The position numbers and the translations under genes were made by a program. A DNA stretch of 64,000 nt from CAUZIZ01 sp965219855 (GTDB lineage: Bacteria; Acidobacteriota; UBA6911; RPQK01; JAJDTT01), in NCBI GenBank assembly GCA_965219855.1, contig CBDCOR010000010.1, forward strand, positions 124,001 to 188,000, written 5' to 3'. Under the pieces are notes generated by a model, which saw only the letters and a program-made list of their open reading frames with translations, was not told the origin of the DNA and did not search any database. Of this stretch, positions 1 to 8,899 are shown piece by piece. How positions within the stretch are numbered: position 1 is the first letter of the stretch; each line of letters begins with the position of its first letter.

Positions 1-254
1 CCCTGCTGGAGTTTCTTTTCAATCTGCTCCCGAAAGGGCTCACAGAAGCTGCGCAGACCCGGGGGCCGCTTTGGCCGCTTTTGCTCCTCCGAGCCGGGGG
101 CCACTTTGGCCGGTTTTGAATCTCGGGAGGGATCATAGCGGGCAATCCTCTCTCGTCGGACTCCCATCTCTCGCTCGATCCGACGATACGACCAGCCCAG
201 CTTCAGGAGCGCCAAAACCGTTTGCTTCTTTTCCATTTTCAATGTATTGGCCAT
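1..254 (-). CDS. istA: IS21-family transposase IstA, N-terminal part
   Basis: Open to the window edge from an ATG at 254. The first 84 residues contain a helix-turn-helix with ALLKLGWSYRRIEREMGV followed by RRERIARYD, the DNA-binding head typical of IstA. The remainder, including the DDE catalytic core and the istB partner, lies outside the window. Part of the coding sequence (about 60-125) overlaps the internal terminal repeats of the element, so coding and binding-site functions share the same bases. Confidence 0.8.
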   Translation of the reverse strand, partial: MANTLKMEKKQTVLALLKLGWSYRRIEREMGVRRERIARYDPSRDSKPAKVAPGSEEQKRPKRPPGLRSFCEPFREQIEKKLQQ

Positions 255-349
255 CGGCGCATCCTACGCAGGATGCAGCCCTCAATGGCTCTTGAAAATG
301 GCCGGTTTTGAAGTGGCCCTCACTGGCCGCTTTTGGGTGGCCCCTGACA
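1..349 (-). mobile_element. IS21-family element, terminal part (runs off window start)
   Basis: The outer end is placed at 349, where the acyltransferase reading frame stops making sense and the sequence ends in TGACA (TGTCA read inward), as expected for IS21 ends. The segment holds several copies of a GGCCA-containing motif (for example around 70-120 and 297-340) with AAAACCGGCC or AAAAGCGGCC cores, like the multiple terminal transposase-binding repeats of IS21 elements. The rest of the element lies left of the window, so its length and target duplication cannot be read. It differs from the IS21 element at 58339. Confidence 0.75.
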
Positions 350-938
350 CCAGTATGGCCGGAACTACAATAGAAAGAGACCACGGCCGGCGGAGTATTC
401 TTGACAGAACGCGCAAAACGGAGTTGTCCGGATGCTTCTTCAGGTAAACCAGGAGTGGAAGGAGCAATAGGACGTACAGGAAGATATTGACAAGAAACCA
501 AAGCTGCCCGGGATTAGGAATGTAAGCGGCTTCCTTATCGTAATACTTCATCGCCACATAAACGCTGATGGGGCAAATGGAAAAAAGTCCGAAAACGAAC
601 GGTAAGAGTATCCGAACCGCCCGGTCTTTGAGGAGTTGCCTCCAGTCACGGCGTTCCATGGCGAAGCGGACACCCATGCCGGAGATCATAAAAAGGATCG
701 GAATGCGCCAGACATTGATCATCGACATGACAATCCACAGCCCTTCCAGAGACCGCTCGTTCTTGATGAAGAAGATCTTTATCGCCCAGGGCTGAAAGCT
801 GACGACAACGTGATAAATAATGACTAGACCCATTGCCAGGGTCCTGAGCCAGTCGACGTCATAGCGGCGCTGCCAAGTAGCGGCTGCAGGCGCGGCGGGG
901 TCCTCGGGCCTCGCTCTGTGTTCAGACTGCATTGTCAT
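350..938 (-). pseudogene. Acyltransferase 3 family membrane protein, C-terminally cut by IS21
   Basis: The N-terminal 196 residues of an integral-membrane acyltransferase (OafA/acyltransferase 3 type, which O-acylates surface polysaccharides or similar substrates). Visible are YDVDWLRTLAMGLVIIYHVV with the expected early D and H, several hydrophobic helices, and LWFLVNIFLY. The frame is interrupted at about 350 by the IS21 end and continues with element sequence to a chance stop at 282. An alternative start lies two codons downstream. The downstream half would be beyond the left edge, if it still exists. Non-functional as it stands. Confidence 0.8.
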
Positions 939-959
939 TCCTGGTCATTTGTAATCGGT

Positions 960-1235
960 CTAACGGAATGTGGCTCAGCGGCCGCGCTTCGCGAAACGGC
1001 GGCTACATCGAACTCATGGGGCCCAACTGGCAGCCCAAATCGGAAGGCGAGGCCGGACGCGACCGCAAGTCGCTGGATGCCCACATGCATTGGCTGGAGG
1101 CCTTGACTACCTACTACGAGATGACGCACCATCCTACTCATCGGCGCCGCTTGCTGGAAGTGATCGATCTCATCCTGATGCGCATGCTGCATCCTGAGAA
1201 GGGACTCGGATATATCCATTTTACCTACGTCCGGT
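960..1235 (+). pseudogene. N-acylglucosamine 2-epimerase (AGE) family remnant
   Basis: An internal piece of an AGE-family sugar epimerase in a frame opened by chance upstream. Recognisable are EGEAGRDRKSLDAHMHWLEA, then LTTYYEMT and RRRLLEVIDLILMRM. In this (alpha/alpha)6-barrel family the H-M-H-W-LEA stretch lines the active site. Both ends are missing: upstream it abuts the acyltransferase start and downstream it runs into the palindromic repeat at 1266. No start codon or ribosome site belongs to it. Assignment is from remembered family motifs. Confidence 0.65.
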
Positions 1236-1265
1236 ATTCTAAATTAGGCGTCTCTCTCCGAGAGA

Positions 1266-1541
1266 GTACGTGTTCAGCGGCGTACTTGCCTTTGCCCTTG
1301 CCCTCACCTTCAAACTTGCCTTTGCCTTTGCCTGTGCCTTTGCCTTTGCCTTTGCCTTTGCCTGTGCCTTTGCCTTTCCCCTTACTCCTTCCCTCTGTAC
1401 AAGAACAGTTCTCATCGGGTGTTTCGGCAACCGAGAGCGTTTCTAATAGACCAAAGGAAAGGTGAGGGAAAAGGGGAAGGCAAAGGCAAAGGCAAGTTTG
1501 AAGGCGAGGGCAGGGGCAAGAAGAAGACGCTAAACACATAC
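1266..1541. repeat. Palindromic TTTGCC-arm element, copy 1
   Basis: A 276-bp inverted repeat. The left end reads GTACGTGTTCAGCG and the right end CGCTAAACACATAC, which are reverse complements with few mismatches. Inside each end comes CTTGCC...CCTTCAAACTTGCC (or its complement GGCAAGTTTGAAGG), then runs of TTTGCC hexamers (left arm, about 15 units with GTGCCT variants) and GGCAAA hexamers (right arm, about 3 units). A non-repetitive core at about 1395-1465 separates the arms. The left arm is longer, suggesting hexamer slippage. Sits between the epimerase remnant and the start of the gene at 1584. Confidence 0.85.
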
Positions 1542-1583
1542 GAGTGGGCGGAGTACAAAGCATAAGCTCCTCCCAGTCAGCGC

Positions 1584-3545
1584 ATGAGTAGCAAACGAAA
1601 GAAAAAAAAAGACGTCAAGATGACGTCTGAAAAAGGCCAGCCAGGTGGACCTAAAGCAGGCCGTCGGCCTACCTCAGAGAAGCCGCTACTAAAACGGATG
1701 TCCAGGAGCACCTACCTGGGACTCGCGGGCCTGTGTCTATTGCTAATAGCTGGGTTTGTCTACTTTTCCACACGTCAAACTGAGCTTCCCGCCAGGCAAG
1801 TTTGGGCACAGGAATACACTATCCCTCCCAAGGACCTTCCACTTGGTGAAGTCGAAAGTGCCCTGAGGAAAGTTCCAGCAGATGCTGACGAATGGGTGTC
1901 TGAGCAACAGGACACTGAAATTGAGAACCTGTTAGAGGAGTTTGCCAGTACGCTCAAGAGTGCCAGGGGTTCCGATTCTACCCTGCGTGAACTGCTCAGC
2001 TCCGAGTTCAAGGGGACACCGCTAGAGCCGAATGTCAGCCGGAAAGTAAAAACTGAAAAGGGGCTCGAAATCTTCCGAGGAGAGCCACCCCGTGAGGAGC
2101 TCGTCACTCCGGAGACGTTTCCGTCAGAGGTCAAGAAGCTATTACGAGAAGCCGAACAAATAGACTACGTGAAGTTCAAAGTGACAAGGATAGAGTCGCC
2201 ACCAACCGCAGGCTCCACCGCAAACTCAACCTTGGATAGCGACGTTATTTACTACATTCTTGGTCAAGGTAATGCCGGAGAATCCCTACAATGGAAAGGG
2301 AACTGGAGGCTCAGTTGGCACAAGGACGACCTGGGCAGATGGAAACTTCTAAGACTGCAAGCGCTCTCCATGTCGTGGGGGCGAAATGTGCGTAAGACCT
2401 TCAGGGAGATCACTCAGCAAGCGCTAGGGAAAAACAGGTCTTATCAGCAACAGCTGCTGTGGGGTGTCGATCACTGGCAGGGAGTCCTGGATGTTGTATC
2501 CGGAATGGATATCTATGGTCATAACGGTGTCTCGATCGCCGATGTAGACGGCGATGGCGATGAAGACTTCTATATCTCCCAGCCTGCAGGCCTTCCCAAT
2601 CTGCTATTTCATAACAATGGAGATGGCACCTTTCTAGACATCACCCGAAAGGCGGGAGTCGATGTCTTGGACAACACATCGTCTAGTCTTTTTGCCGATA
2701 TGGACAACGACGGTGATCCGGATCTAATCGTCGTTGGAACCAAATCCATGCTATTTCATAACGATGGTTCCGGCAGGTTCACTTTGGGGCACGATTCCGG
2801 ATTTGAGGCGATCGATCGCACCAAAGGGAGCAAGGTATCCGCTGCCCTGGCTGACTATGACCGTGATGGGTATCTCGACCTTTATATTTGCTCCTACGCT
2901 TTTTGGCGGGGCCAGGAGGAATTGGGTAATTATCCTTTGCCTTACTACGATGCCAACAATGGTGCCCCCAACATCCTTTTGTGGAACAACGGAAACGGTA
3001 AGTTCCGTGACGTCACCAGACAATCTGGAATGAACCAAAAGAATCTCCGCTTCAGCTTTGCTGCAGCTTGGGGTGACTACAACGGGGACCATTTCCCGGA
3101 CCTGTACGTTGCCAACGACTTTGGACGCAACAATCTCTATCGGAATAACGGCGACGGCACATTCACGGATGTGGCTCGAGAGGCGGGAGTGGAAGATATC
3201 GGAGCCGGAATGAGCGCGGCCTGGGAGGATTTTGACAACGATGGACACCTGGATCTCTATGTCGGAAACATGTGGTCCTCGGCGGGTCAACGGATTACTT
3301 CACTGCAGGAATTTCAGAACCGGCGGCCGGAAGACGCCGTCCGATGGTCTCAACGCCATGCCAAAGGAAACTCCCTGTTCAGAAACAAGGGTGACGGAAC
3401 TTTTGAAGAAATCGGCGCACAAGCGGATGCCGAGTTGGGCCGGTGGGCCTGGAGCAGCGATTTCCTTGACTTCGATAATGATGGTCATGAGGACCTCTAT
3501 GTGTTGAACGGCTTTATCACCAATGAAGATACAAAAGACCTTTGA
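1584..3545 (+). CDS. CRTAC1-like FG-GAP/VCBS repeat protein, N-terminal half (ends at in-frame TGA)
   Basis: 653 codons. A lysine-rich cytoplasmic tail of about 45 residues is followed by a hydrophobic anchor (LAGLCLLLIAGFVYFS, about 48-63), so the protein is probably membrane-anchored with its bulk outside. From about residue 310 there are at least five FG-GAP/VCBS beta-propeller repeats with calcium-binding DxDxDG loops such as ADVDGDGDEDFY, ADMDNDGDPDL and EDFDNDGHLDLY. The frame stops at TGA 3543-3545, in the middle of a domain, and continues in the same frame to 5639. The two halves therefore look like one 1351-codon gene broken by a nonsense codon. The start at 1584 has no strong ribosome site; in-frame ATGs at 1620 and 1698 are alternatives. 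Confidence 0.8.
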   Translation: MSSKRKKKKDVKMTSEKGQPGGPKAGRRPTSEKPLLKRMSRSTYLGLAGLCLLLIAGFVYFSTRQTELPARQVWAQEYTIPPKDLPLGEVESALRKVPADADEWVSEQQDTEIENLLEEFASTLKSARGSDSTLRELLSSEFKGTPLEPNVSRKVKTEKGLEIFRGEPPREELVTPETFPSEVKKLLREAEQIDYVKFKVTRIESPPTAGSTANSTLDSDVIYYILGQGNAGESLQWKGNWRLSWHKDDLGRWKLLRLQALSMSWGRNVRKTFREITQQALGKNRSYQQQLLWGVDHWQGVLDVVSGMDIYGHNGVSIADVDGDGDEDFYISQPAGLPNLLFHNNGDGTFLDITRKAGVDVLDNTSSSLFADMDNDGDPDLIVVGTKSMLFHNDGSGRFTLGHDSGFEAIDRTKGSKVSAALADYDRDGYLDLYICSYAFWRGQEELGNYPLPYYDANNGAPNILLWNNGNGKFRDVTRQSGMNQKNLRFSFAAAWGDYNGDHFPDLYVANDFGRNNLYRNNGDGTFTDVAREAGVEDIGAGMSAAWEDFDNDGHLDLYVGNMWSSAGQRITSLQEFQNRRPEDAVRWSQRHAKGNSLFRNKGDGTFEEIGAQADAELGRWAWSSDFLDFDNDGHEDLYVLNGFITNEDTKDL

Positions 3546-3566
3546 AGCTTTTTCTGGCGACAGGTC

Positions 3567-5639
3567 GTGTCGCAATCTCCGTCAGAATATGCAGGCTCCT
3601 CTCCGGCACCCGGAAGCCGCCTTGGCGCCCAATATCAGAATGGGTGGGATGCCGTGAACTTGCTGATCCGGCAAGGTGGTTCTCTGAGTTCACGCGAGAC
3701 GAACAATTTCTATATCAACTGTGGTGACGGTACTTTCGCAGATGCCTCCGGCATAACAGGCTTGGATTTCCGCGAGGATGGGAGAGCTTTCGCCGTGGGC
3801 GATCTCGATCAAGATGGCGACCTGGATGTGATACTCAAGAATCGAAACTCGCCGCAACTCCGGCTATTACGCAATGAACTCATGACTGGATACAACGCTG
3901 CTAGCTTTGATCTCAGGGGGAGGCGCAGCAACAGAGATGCTGTTGGAGCAAAGATTGTTCTCGAGACCAATCTGGGTTCGCGAACGAAATTCGTCAAGAT
4001 CGGATCTGGATTCTTGTCACAGAGCTCGCGGCGCGTTTGGTTTGGCCTGAAGAACCAAGGAGGGATTCCGCGAGTCAAGGTAGAGTGGCCCAGTGGCGAA
4101 GTCCAGACATTTCGTGATCTTCCAGCAAATCACCGGATAACTATCGTTGAGGGAGTGGACAAGGTCACGACGCATCCCTTTCAGTCTCCCAATCAATCTA
4201 GCGACTGGTATAGCGATAAGACGGAATCGCCAGTTGAAGCACCTCTTCCCTACACGGGTACTTGGCTACTGGAGGAACTTGCGGCGCCTCAATTCCGGGT
4301 GCCGGACGTGAATGGAAGACTGCATGAACTGAGTAGGTACAAAGGTCGCAAGGTATTGTTGAACTTTTGGGCCACCTGGTGTCCGCCGTGTCGGGAAGAG
4401 ATGAGAGACCTGCGGTTACATCAGAAGGATCTGGAGGCCCTGAACACCACAATCCTGGCGATGTCTGTAGACGATCCTGCTGATCACGCAAAGGTAAAGG
4501 CGTACGCGAAGGAAAAAGAGCTCAAATTTGCGGTACTGCTTGCTGATGACGATGTCGTTGCCGCTTTCAACCTGGTCAATCGCTTTCTGTTTGGCAAGAT
4601 ACGCGACTTAGCACTGCCCACTTCGATGCTTTTGGATTCGAACGGAAACGTCCTGAAGATCTATCGGGGCAGGGTTCCCACTCAGCAGGTTATCCAGGAT
4701 ATCCAGAATACCCCTCGATCTGAAGAAGAGCTGATCCGAGCTGCCCTTCCCTTTCCCGGCAAATCCGTCGGCATGGAATTCTTCCGAGACCACACTTTGA
4801 TTGCCGACGCATTTAGGAGGGCGGGACTCGACCAACAGGCCGCGATCTACTATCAGCACCAGCTGATGGAGCAGGGCCACCATACAGCCGAGTCGTGGAA
4901 TAGCCTTGGGGTCATCTACATAGACCAGGGACAAACGGACGAGGCGCTTGAGGCCTTCGAGAAAGCCCTCCGTTTGAATCCCGATTATGCCGAAAGCCAT
5001 AACAATCTCGGCCACATCTACGGGAAAACGGGTCAAATAGACAAGGCCATAGACAGCTACCGTAATGCCAGTCGCTTAGCTCCCTGGTCAGCCGACATCC
5101 AAAACAACCTCGGCCATGAGTTGGTCAAGAAGGGATTATTGGAGCAGGCTATCAAGGCTTACGAACGGGCTCATCAGATCGAAGGCCAGGCTGCTGAGCC
5201 CCTTATGTATCTTGGGAACACCTATCTCAAAATGAAGCGCTTTCAAGGAGCGATCAATGCGTTTGGCAAGGCCTTGAGAATTCAACAAGATTCCGCTGAG
5301 GGCCACCACAACCTGGGTTATGCCTATTTAGAGAAAGGCTCACTCGACGACGCTCTGGGGTCGTTTGAGGAAGCGCTTCGGCTTCGGCCGAAATATGCGA
5401 GTGCCCATAACAACAAGGGTTCCGTTTTTCTGCGCAAGGGCATGTTGGCACAAGCCGGGCGTGCGTTTGAAGAGGCGATCCAAGCCGAGGCGGGTTTCAG
5501 GCCCGCTTATATAAATCTCTCCATGACGCACCTCCGAATGAACGAAAAAGAGAAAGCAGCTGAGACTCTTCGGCGCTTGCTAAGGGTGCAACCTGAGGAT
5601 TCTATGGCACAGGACTTGTTGGCACAGATTACGCAGTAG
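3567..5639 (+). CDS. ASPIC/UnbV + TlpA-like thioredoxin + TPR protein, C-terminal half of the gene at 1584
   Basis: Same frame as the preceding ORF, separated from it only by TGA at 3543; the GTG at 3567 need not be a true start. Order of parts: the last FG-GAP repeat (VGDLDQDGDLDV), an ASPIC/UnbV domain (about residues 95-195), a redoxin domain with the CxxC motif in WATWCPPCREEM (about 265-285), then at least six TPR repeats (about 430-690), the first reading AESWNSLGVIYIDQGQTDEA. CRTAC1-ASPIC proteins are extracytoplasmic. The added thioredoxin and TPR modules suggest thiol exchange within an envelope assembly complex, but no substrate can be named. Confidence 0.8.
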   Translation: MSQSPSEYAGSSPAPGSRLGAQYQNGWDAVNLLIRQGGSLSSRETNNFYINCGDGTFADASGITGLDFREDGRAFAVGDLDQDGDLDVILKNRNSPQLRLLRNELMTGYNAASFDLRGRRSNRDAVGAKIVLETNLGSRTKFVKIGSGFLSQSSRRVWFGLKNQGGIPRVKVEWPSGEVQTFRDLPANHRITIVEGVDKVTTHPFQSPNQSSDWYSDKTESPVEAPLPYTGTWLLEELAAPQFRVPDVNGRLHELSRYKGRKVLLNFWATWCPPCREEMRDLRLHQKDLEALNTTILAMSVDDPADHAKVKAYAKEKELKFAVLLADDDVVAAFNLVNRFLFGKIRDLALPTSMLLDSNGNVLKIYRGRVPTQQVIQDIQNTPRSEEELIRAALPFPGKSVGMEFFRDHTLIADAFRRAGLDQQAAIYYQHQLMEQGHHTAESWNSLGVIYIDQGQTDEALEAFEKALRLNPDYAESHNNLGHIYGKTGQIDKAIDSYRNASRLAPWSADIQNNLGHELVKKGLLEQAIKAYERAHQIEGQAAEPLMYLGNTYLKMKRFQGAINAFGKALRIQQDSAEGHHNLGYAYLEKGSLDDALGSFEEALRLRPKYASAHNNKGSVFLRKGMLAQAGRAFEEAIQAEAGFRPAYINLSMTHLRMNEKEKAAETLRRLLRVQPEDSMAQDLLAQITQ

Positions 5640-5667
5640 CCGTGCTCACCACAGAGCCGTGGGCTTT

Positions 5668-5854
5668 GTACGTGTTTAGCGTCCTACTTGCCTTCGTCCT
5701 TGCCCTTAAACTTGCCTGTGCCTTTGCCTTCGCCTTCGCCTTCCCATGAGAGAGACGAGAGCTGGACAGGAAAGAGCAGAAGTGAGGCTAAGGCACAGGC
5801 AAAGGCAGGTTTGAAGGCGAGGGCAAGGGCAAGGGTGAGGCGCCAAACACACAC
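5668..5854. repeat. Palindromic TTTGCC-arm element, copy 2
   Basis: 187-bp inverted repeat with ends GTACGTGTTTAGCG and CCAAACACACAC, the conserved AAACTTGCC / GGCAGGTTTGAAGG blocks, and short hexamer arms. The centre (about 5741-5785) is unrelated to the core of copies 1 and 4. It lies between the convergent 3' ends of the gene ending at 5639 and the receptor gene ending at 5921. Immediately to its right, GGGCTTCAGCCC and GGCTCACAGGCTGAAGCC could form small hairpins. Confidence 0.85.
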
Positions 5855-5920
5855 TGGGCTTCAGCCCACGGGTCCCGCTTTTGTGGGGGCTCACAGGCTG
5901 AAGCCTATGGCTCTGAAAGA

Positions 5921-8899
5921 TCAGAAGTACATCTTGAGAGCGAACTGAATCTGCCGGCCCTGCAACGCGCCGTTGACTGTTCCGAAGGCTGCGCTCTCAA
6001 TACCTGAGTTTGGGCCACGAAAGTTTGGGTGATTGAATGCGTTGAAGAACTCGAATCTGACCTGCAGCCGTCCCTGCTCGGTTGGGATCATGGAAAGATC
6101 AAAGTTCTTAACCAGAGCAAAATCAAAGTTGATGATCCCATCTGTATCGAGGATACCCTTGCCGCTATTTCCGTATGTATTTGACAACAACGACGTTTGA
6201 CAGAATTCCTCCCCGAAGGCCGATACATCACAAGGAGGTGTTTCGAAGGCGCTTGTGTCGAACCATCTGGCAATGGTGGGGTTGTCCAATCTGCCGCTGC
6301 CGATCCTGTTCGGCGAACGCGCGTTGAATTGAGTTCCTGTGTTGGAGTTGTCGGTAGACATCCGAACCGAAACCGGCAGTCCACTGTTGATCGTCGTAAT
6401 GCCGCCAAACTGCCAGCCACCCACTATCCCTCGAACCGCCGCGGATTGGCTATCCATCCCCGGAAGCAGGTAGTTCCAGCTTAAGGATAGACGGTGTCCC
6501 ATATCCCAATCACTTCGGCCGTTGTTGCTATCATTAAGTCGATAGGTAGTGAATGATCCAAAGGAATCCCAGTCGGTCGTCTTCCCGTAGGTATAGCCCA
6601 TGAGCATGGTGAAGTTGGAGCTGGTTTTTCTGACGGTGACCTGAAGTGACTGGTACTTTGACATTCCTGCGCCAGCGTCCTGAATATTGAAACCGATATT
6701 GGGCCAGGGGCGATCCTCGTGATTAAAGAGAGGGGCACCGAGCCGGGGAAGTTGACGATTGAGCTCCTGTCGCATCGACATCTTCCTTCCCGTCGACCCA
6801 ACGTAGGCCGTCTCAAACAACAGCTGTCCCGGAAACATTTTTTGAACGCTCATGGTCCAGTTTTGCAGATACGGACTGCGTCTTTCGTTTGTAATCAGTG
6901 ACACATACCCTATCGGATCACTCGCATCCAGAATTTCATTAAAACCGGTCGGAGTAAATACCGGAGGGTCCGCGAACAGTGTGCCGATGTCCAGGGGATT
7001 TTGCGGGTTGTTACTAAACGCATTGTTAATGAACGCATTCTGCGGACCAGAGCTATCCCAGGCTAGATCGTTTCCTGGTGTTTCGTCATAGAAGACACCA
7101 TAGCTGCCACGGAGCACCAAATCGTCGCTGCCACCGGGCGTCCAGGCAAACCCCATTCGTGGAGCAAAGTCATTGTAGTCGGTGGCGATCAGACTCTCCG
7201 GGCCTCCAAAAAAGATACCTCCACGAGGACGTGCAAAATCCATATAATCCAGATAATTGCCCTGTTCCGGCCCAGCCTCCAGACCAAGCCAGGGATGCAC
7301 CTGGTAGCGCAAAGCCAAGGTCAGGCTGAAATTTTGCGTCATGCGGATGCGGTCCTCGATATAGGCGTCCCACCACATGGAAGCTCGATTCGCCGCACCT
7401 GCCGAGGCACCCGTGGCGCTCTCGGGATGTCTCAAAATGAAGTCGGCAACATCGTTCCCAGTAATTCCGCCTGTAAAGCTGAAAAACCCCTCGGTCCAGG
7501 AGGCCGCCAGTTGCTGTGTGAACCTGTCTACATAGGTAAATCCCCAGGTCAACTCGTGCCGACCCGTGGTGTAGCTCGTATCGGCCATGTAGTAGTAGTC
7601 GTTGTTTACCGGAACGATGCAGTTGCCCGCGCCGCCAAAGGCACTGTAGCCGACCATGGCTGGCCTCGGGGCATAGTTGCAAGTCCTACCCGTGTTGATA
7701 TTTCTGATCCCATACCTCTCCGACCAGATCGGGTCCGAGTCTCGTTCCAGGTTCTGCGCCAGTGACATAACGGCGCGATTCAGTCCGGCTCGTGCATCCA
7801 GCACCAGAGACGGGCTGAAAACGTGAGTCCAGTTGAGTACGACGTTTCTTCCATCGAGCGGAAACTCCACATTTTGCCCTAAGAGGATGCTATTGTTGAA
7901 CAATTGCGAGTCGGAGTGGATAACACGACCGAAGAGCTTGTCACTATCGGAAATATTCCAGTCCGCACGGATGATCCATTTCCTATCTTTCTGATCACGG
8001 GGCGCGGCACCGGTGAAGTTATTGGCAGCTGCTGCGAGATTAGGGGCTGGAATAAAGCCATCCGCCAAATACTGCGTCGCAAAGGGGTGGATCCGACTGG
8101 ACGGAATCTGGTTGTTCGGAAAGGGCTGGCCGGTCAATGGATCATTGACCGGGGTTTCCAGGGAGGAAAAATCCCCCTGAAGGAATGCGGGCGGCGGTAC
8201 TGTGGCAAACTGCGTGTTGAACCTGCTGGCATCCAACCCCTCAAAGGAGGTATACCAATGCAACTGGTCCTTCACTGCCGGGCCCCCCACCTCAAAACCC
8301 CACTGGTGCCGCCGACACTCTCCAAGGTCTGCGTCAAAGAAGCTTCTGGCGTCCACGTTGTCGTTGCGGTGAAACCACCAGAGGCTCCCGTGGACCGCGT
8401 TCGTTCCTGATTTGGTGACGACACTGACCACTCCGGGGGTTTGGCCACGACCTGTGAAAAAGCCTTTCTGCACCTTGAATTCCGCGATTGCATCGATTTG
8501 TACTTGCGCTCCCGGAGCGCCGTAAAAATGCTCTTTGAAGGGAATCCCGTCGAACACGTACGACGTAGAACTGACTCGCGTTCCGGAAATGGCCGCTGAC
8601 GTTTGGCGTTCGGCGCCATAAGCCCATTGCGCGACACCAGTAGCAGCATCGCCGCTCTGCACGCCAGCCTGAATCCCGGCAAGCTGCAGAAAACCTCTCC
8701 CGTTCAGCGGCAGTTCCTCGATCAGCTCTTCCTGAATCACGGTTCCCAGCTCGGCGGTTCTCTTATCCACCTGAATCGCCTCCGAGGTGACCGTGACCGA
8801 GTCGGTCACCTCACCCACCTCGAGAGTCAGGGTGTGATCCACGACGGCGTATACCTCGAGCCTGATGTGTTCCACAACCGCCTTCTTGAAGCCTACTAG
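5921..8899 (-). pseudogene. TonB-dependent receptor (Oar-like), C-terminal 992 residues, separated from its start by IS1380
   Basis: Main part of an outer-membrane TonB-dependent receptor with a plug domain (ELIEELPLNGRGFLQLAGI and FTGRGQTPGVVSVVTKSGTN) and a beta-barrel ending in the terminal aromatic IQFALKMYF. In this Oar-like family the barrel imports large substrates or participates in surface interactions; the ligand cannot be read. Removing the element at 8900-10770 and one CTAG joins this part in frame to 10775-11029, giving about 1077 residues. The reading frame also runs on, by chance, through the antisense strand of the IS, producing a spurious 1604-codon ORF. Confidence 0.85.

Noticed and set aside
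1225..1563. ORFs in the TTTGCC arms coding for long KGKG/KAKA or LPLPLP stretches (also at 5688, 12825, 12879, 22275, 22696)
   Set aside because: They are translations of hexamer repeats, occur on both strands in several frames, lack ribosome sites and have no domain character.
3543..3545. Selenocysteine readthrough at the in-frame TGA
   Set aside because: The position is in a beta-propeller/UnbV linker rather than a redox site, and no convincing SECIS-like hairpin directly follows; a nonsense mutation or base error is simpler.
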